The translations under genes and the position numbers were made by a program. A DNA stretch of 64,000 bases from Lenzites betulinus (taxonomy: Eukaryota; Basidiomycota; Agaricomycetes; Polyporales; Polyporaceae), in the NCBI GenBank assembly GCA_022264855.1, contig JABYQU010000013.1:372001-436000 (forward strand), read 5' to 3'. The notes below the pieces were generated by a model. That model searched no databases. It worked only from the letters and a program-made list of their open reading frames with translations, and was not told the DNA's origin. Positions 57,098 to 64,000 of the stretch are shown piece after piece (within the stretch, counting starts at the first letter, position 1; each line of letters opens with the position of its first letter).

Positions 57098-60053
57098 ATG
57101 GTTGTCAAAGGTACCAAGAAGAGATCCGCGCAGAGCACACAGGTATTCTATGGTATCTATGCGTGATAGTTCGGATTGCTCATGAGATGTAGAGGCCCTC
57201 CAAGAAGCGCAAAGTAGCCGAGGATGGAAAACCGGCGAAAGCAAAGGCGAAGGGCAAGGAGCGAGCATTCGACCAGCCCACTATCCCTATTCCTACACGA
57301 GCAGATGAGGAAGATGTGGAACTCTCAGACGACGACTTGGGCATGTTGGATGAATACGGCGGAGCGGTCTCTTTCCTGAAAACATTGGACGAGAAAGGCA
57401 TCGCCAGGTGAGCAATAAAGGCTGCACGTTCACCAATTGTCATTCACCATGCACTGCATATGTACAGGAGTAAAAAGGAGACAGAACGGCTGCGTCAGCT
57501 CAACAAGCCGGTCCGGAAACCCGTGGAGGATGACCTCCCCTCCATCCACTCACATGATGAGGACGAGGACGACTGGAGCTCCGGGGCAAGTGACCTGGAG
57601 GACGTGTCGGAGGGAGATGACCTATCGCTCAGTGACGATGTCTCCGAGGCGGAGTCCTCAACAGCCCCCGCAGACAAGCGCAGACGGAAACGAAAGGAGG
57701 ACTCAGACGAAGAGGAGATGTCTTTCGAAATGCAACCCCGCAAACGGCGCCCATCATGGGAGCCAGAGTCCGACAAGGAGAAGGGGATCGAGCGGCTGCC
57801 CATCAAGCTTGCGGACGGTCGGATCCAGAAAAGCGGCAATAAGGTCTTCCTGGACGATGACGAAGACAGCGGCCTAGAGAGCGACGAGGAGAGCGAAGAT
57901 GGACAAGCGGCAGAGGCTGCGCAACGGCACCGAGTGGAGGACGTGTCAACCGGCGCACGATTTGGCCGGCCTGCGGTCATCGACGTTATTAGCCAAAAGT
58001 CCCGCAAGGCACGAATACAGGGCGCAAAGGAACAGATCGCTGGGCTGTGCCAGGAGATCCTAGGCGACCCAGAAAATAGCGTACGCCCCGGCCTCCTATT
58101 GTCCTAAACGTCCGGACGGCTCATAAGGTTCTGTCCTTCTACAGCTAGGCCTTTTGCGGCGTCTGCACACCTTCTCCTTGCCCTCAGTTTCCACGCCCAC
58201 ACATCCGGAGCCCGTCCCGAACGACCCTGTCATACGGAAACTGACAATACTGTCACAGCTTGCGGTCTACAAAGATGTCATTCCCGGATACCGGATACGC
58301 GCGCTCACGGACAAGGAGAAGGCTGAGAAGGTGAGCCAGATGGTTCAGCGTACTCGGGACTGGGAGCAGGGTCTCGTGAGTGTGTACCAAGCGTACCTGC
58401 GCAACTTGGAAGCGGAACTGAAAGGTATGAAACGCATGTGGAGTTATTCCCGTTCCTGTGTGCACGGTCGTGCTGACGAGACCCGTGTCAGCGAAGAGCG
58501 AGCTCGCCGAGGCAGCGCTGCATTGCATGTGCACGCTCCTGGTGGAAGTGACACACTTCAACTTCCGCGTCAACCTAATGAGTTCGGTGGTCGCGGCGCT
58601 GAGCCGGAAATCCTGGGACAAAGTAGGTACCTCCCCTCGGGCCGTTTCAACCCCTTTGACATGTCCATCACGGCAGACTTCAGATTTGTGTCTCGATACG
58701 CTCATCAAAGTCTTCCGTGCCGACAACACCGGAGAGCCGTCACTAGAAGTCGTGCGTCTAATGAACCGGATGATCAAGGAGCGCAAGTACAATGTCCACC
58801 CGGAAGTACTGTCATGCCTCCTCCATCTCCGCCTCAAGACGGAACTCGGCGTGCGCTCGTCTGATTCTAGAGCCGACAAGGAATCCACCGGCAAAGGCTT
58901 TTCGAAAGGCCGCGCCGCCGCCCGCCGTGCGAAGGGGAAGACCGTCGACCAGCCGCATTTGAGCAAGAAGGCGCAGAAGGTCATGAAGGAGCGGAAAGAG
59001 ATCGAGAAGGAGATGCACGAAGCGGCGGCGGAGGTTGACAAAGACGAGCGCGCGACCAGGGTGAGTGGCGGACTTCTGGCCCCGCTAGCCTATTCGTGCC
59101 ACATCTTCCCACCGCCGACACTGACGCCGTTGTGGCTTTTGCGGCTTGCAGCACACAGAGGCGCTCAAGCTCCTGTTCGTGCTGTACTTCAGCATCCTGA
59201 AGAACCCGCGTCCGACGCCGCTGCTGCCCGCGGCGTTGCGTGGGATCGCGAAGTTCGCACACCTCGTCAACATCGACTTTTTCAAAGATCTCTTGCAAGT
59301 CCTCAAGACCCTCATGATGCGCGGCGCCGAAGAGCATGTGGACGGGGACGCAGACACGCCCGTGTCGGGCCCGCATGACGCATCGAACATCGCCACCGTA
59401 CAGCACCAGCTCTTGTGTGTCGTCACGGCGTTTGAGCTCCTCTCCGGCCAAGGTGCGTCGGCGCCCGCCCAGCGCTCCCCATCTGTCGCACCCAAAACTA
59501 AACTGACTTGACACACGTCCCCCCACTTACACCCATGTGCACCCGCGCAGGCGAAGCCCTCGACATCGATCTCAGCGACTTCATCAACCGCCTGTACGCG
59601 ATCCTGCCCCAGCTCGCGCTCATGCTCGACATCGAAGCCCCGCCGCCGCGGCCCGTCCGCAGCGGCGCGGCGCCCGCGCCCTCGACCGCCGACGTGCTCT
59701 TCCGCGCACTGCGCCTCGCGTTCACCCCGCGCACGTCCGCGGGCGCCGCGCCGCCCTGGCGCTCCGCGGCGTTCGCGAAGCGGCTGCTCGGCGCGGCGCT
59801 GCAGTGGCCGCCGGGCGCGGCGGCGCGCGCGATCACGTTCGTCGGGGAGCTCGTCGAGCGCGACCCGAAGCTCGCCGCGCTGCTCGCGACGGAGGACCGC
59901 GCGGGCGACGGCGTGCACCGGCCGGACGTGGACGACCCGCAGCTGAGCAACCCGTTCGGGACGTCGTTCTTCGAGCTGCATGCGCTCGCGGCGCGCCATT
60001 GGGCGGCGGCGGTGCGCGCGGAGGCGGCGAAGCTTTTGAATTCGAAGGCGTAA
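57098..60053 (+). CDS. NOC3: Nucleolar complex protein Noc3
   Basis: Family role: Noc3 pairs with Noc2 in late nuclear steps of 60S ribosome assembly and has been tied to replication licensing. Seen here: basic start MVVKGTKKRSAQSTQ, acidic block DEEDVELSDDDLGMLDEYGG, a long Asp/Glu/Ser-rich region, then KARIQGAKEQIAGLCQEILG, VIRKLTILSQLAVYKDVIPG and YRIRALTDKEKAEKVSQMVQ (the Noc3 conserved core), YQAYLRNLEAELK, ALHCMCTLLVEVTHFNFRVN, and the CBF/Noc domain ALKLLFVLYFSILKNPRPTP with LLPAALRGIAKFAHLVNIDF and FFKDLLQVLKTLM. It ends AAAVRAEAAKLLNSKA. About seven introns; about 850 residues. The last exon is extremely GC-rich and Ala-rich compared with the rest. Confidence 0.95.
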
Positions 60054-60623
60054 CGTGGCTGGCTGTTATGTACATGCGTGCGCGCGCGCGCGCGGCGGCG
60101 GCGGAAGGGGGAAGTTACACTATGTACGGGGGTGGTACAACGGCTGCGCTCTCGCGTGTGTATACGACAGGGAGACGGGTGGTAGCTGATACAGTGGGAT
60201 AGCGCGTGCTCTTCTTCTGACAACGTCACAACGGGGGTGGGGGCTATATCTACAGGCGCTCGCTTCGGCGGCGCATCGCGCGGGGATGCTACAGGTGGGT
60301 AAGGGCTCGGAACGGTCGGACAGCGACTCACAGCAAGGGGGAGGCCGGTGAATAAGTCAGTCGACGGCGTCGAATAAGTAAGTGTCCGGGGAATAAATAA
60401 GTGCGCGTGCGGGCGCGGGTGTCCGTCAGTTAATGGAGGTGGGGGTGGGGTGGTGCGGGGGATATAAATACGGGAGGGGGGTAGCGCGGTCAGCGGGTGG
60501 GGGGATGTGCTGGGAACGTGTAGGGCGGGGCGCACTAGAAGAGTCAGATGCGAACGGAGAGCGAGCGACGGAGCGGAACGAGACGAAGCGAAGCGCGAGG
60601 CGGGGCGGCGCGGGGGCGCGGGG
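60054..60623. other. Convergent intergenic region with GC simple repeats
   Basis: Lies between the stop codons of NOC3 (plus) and the TEA gene (minus). Includes a short (GC)n followed by (GGC)n tract at about 60075-60104 and a TATAAATA at about 60463 that leads to no gene. The plus strand is G-rich toward the right, so the TEA 3' region is C-rich. Confidence 0.45.
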
Positions 60624-62423
60624 TCACCGGGAGCGGAACCCGAAGGGGTGCTGAAACGGGTACTGCATCATGCCCTCCAAGCCGCCCTGCGGGAACATGG
60701 GCGACGCGGGCGAGACCGGCGCGCTGTGGAACTCGCCCGCGAACGTCGGCGAGGTGGGAGAGACCGGGGGCGACGTGAAGTTGTGCATCTGCCCGGGGAG
60801 GGGGTGGTGGTGCGGGTGGTGGATGTGCGGCGGCTGCGCGGTGCCTGGCGACGCCTGCCCACGCTGCCACGGGTACTTCTGGCACCCGATGAGGTCCATC
60901 GCGGGCGTGGGGCGCGCGGCGTCGGCTACGCGCTCGATGTGATACACGAGCACGGCGAGCACCTCGTTGTCGACGACGACCTGCTGCGTAATGGTCTGCA
61001 CTGGAGAGGAGAACGCGGCGCGCACGTGGTCAGCGTGGGAGCGATGCGCGCGCTGCCCGACCGACACACTCACCTGTCTCGAGCCAGTGGCAGCGGCTGA
61101 GCGCGGAGTCGGGGAGGTACGCGAAGACGAGCTGGGGCGGGTACGCGTCGGTGCTGAGGTCGGCCTGGAGCTCGGGCGTGGAGACCTGCGAGAGGAGGCC
61201 GAGGTCCTGCGAGACGACGGTCCTGCAGCCGTCCCAGCTCTTCGTCTGGCACTTCGCGACGCTCGCCCAGTGCGCCGCGAACGAGACCGCGCCGTTCACG
61301 CCCTGCAGGCCGGGCGCGCAGCGGAGGTCGGCGACGGGCGGCATGGAGATCCTGAAATGGAGGAACAGCCGGGAGGGCATGGAGGGCGTCGAGCCGACGA
61401 GCCGGTCCACATCAACGGAGAGCGGGCTCATGCCCTCTGCCCAGAAATGCAGGCTCAGTATGCGGTTCGGCAGCGCGACGGGCGCGAAGTCCGCGGGCGC
61501 GGCGGGGCCCTCGACGAACGCGCCCTGCGGGAGCGAGAAGAGCGTGGGGTCCATCGCGAGCGGCTCTAGCTTGACATTTAGCGGCGCGAGGTGCGCCGCG
61601 TGGGGTGATGAGGACAGTGCGCCGAAGCCGGAGTCTGCGAGCGGCGCGAGGGAGGTGGGCAGGCCGTCGTCGAGCGCGAGATCGGAGAAGGACGACATGT
61701 GCGCCGTCATGGGGATCGTGGGGAACGACGTCGTCGTCTGTAGCTCGAGCGGGAAGTCTAGCGTGTTGAACTCTGGTGTTGACAACGAGGAGCTCGAGCC
61801 GGTCGCCGATTCGGGGAGATCGCGCCTGAGCGAGGAGGGCGTGTCTGAGGATGCGGGCGCGGGCTTCTTGTTCGTGTGCGCGAGCAGCCCGTTCTCCTGA
61901 AAGAGCTCCTCGCCTCCCGCGACGAGATGGAATTCTGAGCGCGACAATCAGTGATGTGGTTCGGCGGGTGGCTCAATCGGTGCGCGCGACGCGTACCTGG
62001 GGTGCCCCTCCACATGTTGCGGAGGACCTGGATGTGGCTCGCGACCTGTTTCTTTGTGCGCTCGACGCCGGCGCGCTTGAGGTGATCGACGAGGAACTGA
62101 TTCCGCCAGCGACTGCGACCGCGGGAATAGGTGGCCCACGGGGACTGCCAATACTGGCGAAGGCCTGTGCGGAGTCAGTACGCAGGCGAGAGAGAAGATG
62201 GATGGAGATGGGGCGAACCCTCGACAAAGATCTTCTCGACGTCCTTGGACCAGACCTCGCTGCCGTCCTTGAGGAGCTTGTGGTGCTTGCGCTGGGGGGT
62301 GAGGTTGGCGGCGGGGTCTGGGAGGGACTCCATGCTGGAGTTGGTGGCGGAGGAGGAGCGGGAGGGGGAGACGGAGGTGGGATACTTGCGGCGGCGGTAG
62401 GCAGACATGACTTCCCTGCCCAT
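60624..62423 (-). CDS. TEA/ATTS-domain transcription factor
   Basis: Family role: TEA/ATTS factors (TEAD, yeast Tec1, Aspergillus AbaA) bind CATTCC/T-type sites and often control development. Seen here: start MGREVMSAYRRRKYPTSVSP; the TEA domain runs from about residue 45 with PQRKHHKLLKDGSEVWSKDV EKIFVEG-type start, then RQYWQSPWATYSRGRSRWRN and KKQVASHIQVLRNMWRGTPEF, ending the third helix. Then comes a Ser/Leu/Pro-rich region, a TEAD-like C-terminal beta-sandwich candidate (RILSLHFWAEGMSPLSVDVD; TKSWDGCRTVVSQDLGLLSQ; YPPQLVFAYLPDSALSRCHW; VDNEVLAVLVYHIERV), and a His/Pro-rich tail ending QHPFGFRSR. Three introns, one inside the TEA domain. About 540 residues. The ATG at 62423 lies 88 nt after a TATAAAT. 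Confidence 0.9.
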
Positions 62424-62510
62424 GGAGGGAGCGGGTTCGGGTGCGGGGGCCTGTGGATCTGGAAGGTATAAAGGGGACGGGGAGGGAGGCCGACATAAAG
62501 CCGGAGGGGC

Positions 62511-62517
62511 ATTTATA
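62511..62517 (-). promoter_or_regulatory. TATA box of the TEA/ATTS gene
   Basis: TATAAAT on the minus strand, 88 nt before the ATG at 62423. A second minus-strand TATA-like element is not seen nearby. It argues for the short leader over a start further upstream. Confidence 0.5.
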
Positions 62518-63618
62518 CTGGAGGACGGATTAGAGCCGGCGGACAGGCGTCTTGGTCTTGGTGCGCGCGCGTCCGCCGTCCGAGTCGGCGCAGCGCTCGC
62601 CACTCGTGATCCGGGTATGGCAAGCTCGACCCGCTGTCTGGGAGTCAGTCAGACACAACACACCCCTGTCCCTCCGTTTTGGTCTGGAGTGGATCTTGAT
62701 TCTGGATCGGGGCCTAATTGGGGGCGCGTGCAGGCCAGCGCAGGAATGGAAAGCGCGGCGGGCACCGTCGACTCTCTGCGACGCTGCGATCCAGACGCCA
62801 GAACACGCCGGTGGAACGACCTCGCTTGCACCCGTTCCAGCATCGCGAGCCCGGCCGGCTCCCAGCGGGCACCGCGCACACGGCCACCCGGGGCCCCTGC
62901 CCTCTCTGCGGCGCCTCCGGGGCGTATCAGATGGGAGGTCCGGGCGGACGGAGGTCAGAGAATAATGGCGAGTGGGAGGCGGACGCGCGTTCGCACCGTC
63001 GCCTTTGAGACTGCCGGATTGGGCGAGTCGCATGGTGGACGTGCACGGCCATCGAAAGAACAGCCCGAAGGGGACGACAGCGGGCGAGAGAGGCCCGGGT
63101 GCCGGGGTAGCGATGCGCCTCGGGTGGCACGCCCGTGGGCCAGCACAAAAGAGCGGGGCGGTGAGTAGACACGCCCCCGCGCGCACGACGCCGGAAGCAA
63201 ATCTCTTATCTGGCCTCGCTCCCTGCGCGGGATCCCAACTCTCCCCTCCCCGCGCCCAACCGGCAGCCTCGTCCCCACCCATCGTAGAGTTTGATATTTT
63301 CAACCTCCAGCGCCGTCGTCTGCACCCATCTCTCCGCTCGTCTGGTCTCCGGCGCCGGCGCCTAGCACGGTCCGATCTTCCGACGCGCGCTGGGGCCTGC
63401 TGTGGCCGTGAACTGCCCGTGATTGCTGCCAGCTTATGTTTAGCGCCTCCACCGCCGAAACTCGAGAAGATCTGACCCGCTGGGACCCAACGTCGCAGGG
63501 TGTAGATGCCTTTGCTTGAAAATGTTTCTCCTCCCTCCAAATTGAAGCCAGAACTCGTCTCATATTGTAAATAGAAACAAACAGAATAAACGTAGTAGTG
63601 CTAAGCGCTATATGGGGC

Positions 63619-63636
63619 TGATAGTATATACTATCA
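63619..63636. repeat. Perfect 18-bp palindrome
   Basis: TGATAGTATATACTATCA is its own reverse complement. Imperfect outer arms (CGTAGTAGTG on the left, CACTACACTACG on the right) extend the symmetry. Confidence 0.6.
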
Positions 63637-63797
63637 CTACACTACGACCTTATTGTACGCCGAGTCATACTAGATCGCAACCGGTGATCAAGTGAATGAT
63701 CCAAATCAGTTCGATTATGTACCAGCGGATAGGAGCTTGCCAATGTATAGCACCTACTACCGCGCTGCGAGAACGACGCCCCAGGAAACTAGTCCCC

Positions 63798-63959
63798 AAT
63801 ATTGCAGTCATAAATGAATGTTAGGTTGACTCTTGCCTTTCTTTTGGTTCTCACCATGGGGTGTCTCATACTAATTACATTGAACAGTGCTCCACATATA
63901 TAGTAGGCTATAGTACAACACTCCTCGTTCGAACTTCGAGGAACCAATCCTGCAATATT
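63798..63959. repeat. Candidate short inverted-repeat element
   Basis: AATATTGCAG (63798-63807) and its reverse complement CTGCAATATT (63950-63959) bracket 162 bp of AT-rich sequence. Similar CCCAGGA...ACTAG strings lie just outside each end. It could be a small non-autonomous element, but the arms are short. Confidence 0.25.
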
Positions 63960-64000
63960 CCCAGGATTAATACTAGGCTCCGTCACTCGACGAAATTGCT

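Larger units (their letters stand above)
62424..64000. other. TEA gene upstream region and right edge; no supported gene
   Basis: 62424-63540 is very GC-rich and open in several frames, including 336 codons on the minus strand without an ATG start and with low-complexity Arg/Pro/Gly content, so no gene is called; it may be a long promoter or leader of the TEA gene. 63541-64000 turns AT-rich and contains a perfect 18-bp palindrome (63619-63636) and a 10-bp inverted repeat about 160 bp apart. Confidence 0.45.

Noticed and set aside
60463..60470. TATAAATA on the plus strand.
   Set aside because: It lies between two convergent 3' ends and leads to no supported gene.
62530..63540. 336-codon minus-strand open frame upstream of the TEA gene as a gene.
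   Set aside because: Starts with a non-ATG codon, is Arg/Pro/Gly-rich low complexity, and other frames are equally open because of GC content.

Overview
The window is nuclear DNA of a filamentous basidiomycete, most likely an Agaricomycete. It is GC-rich, and almost every gene is cut by many short introns (mostly about 45-60 nt, GT...AG, often with a CTAAC/CTGAC branch point). The gene set is eukaryotic and fungal (spindle-pole Sfi1, Rmd5/Gid2, Nsa1, fungal amino-acid permease, TEA/ATTS factor, mitochondrial bS21m). Two tiny Cys/His proteins of a kind I know only from agaricomycete gene sets support the placement. The exact order is not determinable from sequence alone. No bacterial operons, CRISPR arrays, rRNA or convincing tRNA genes were seen.

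Layout, left to right. 1-7.6 kb: SFI1 (cut by the window edge) and RMD5 on the minus strand, NSA1 divergent from RMD5, then a pirin. 8-14.1 kb: amino-acid permease and an enoyl-CoA hydratase/isomerase (minus), and Rab geranylgeranyltransferase beta BET2 (plus). 14.5-22 kb: an orphan coding exon, an armadillo SmgGDS-like protein, a YheT/EMB8 alpha/beta hydrolase, RWDD1/Gir2, and mitochondrial bS21m. 22-38.9 kb is the loosest part: a tiny Cys/His gene, a basidiomycete-type unknown protein, a transcriptional cyclin, POP4/RPP29, a second tiny Cys/His gene, eIF2B-alpha, an intronless unknown protein, a degraded coding relic, and several gene-free stretches. 38.9-49.5 kb: a very large XMAP215/Stu2 TOG protein and a glycerol-3-phosphate acyltransferase. 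49.7-62.4 kb: methionine aminopeptidase 1, an FAD monooxygenase, APC5, NOC3 and a TEA/ATTS transcription factor. The last 1.5 kb holds no supported gene.

How they fit together. Most genes are single-copy housekeeping genes with no shared pathway. Several act in cell division (SFI1, XMAP215, APC5), and several in ribosome or tRNA maturation and translation (NSA1, NOC3, POP4, eIF2B-alpha, MAP1, bS21m). Five gene pairs start head to head across 160-480 bp and may share promoters (RMD5/NSA1, isomerase/BET2, RWDD1/bS21m, MAP1/monooxygenase, APC5/NOC3). The most interesting observations are the paired tiny Cys/His proteins with an identical Cys/His ladder, hairpin-forming repeats inside an oversized intron of an unknown gene, a likely GC-AG intron, and a one-base break in NSA1 at a poly-C run.

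All exon structures were spliced by eye. CDS coordinates below run from start codon to stop codon and include introns.
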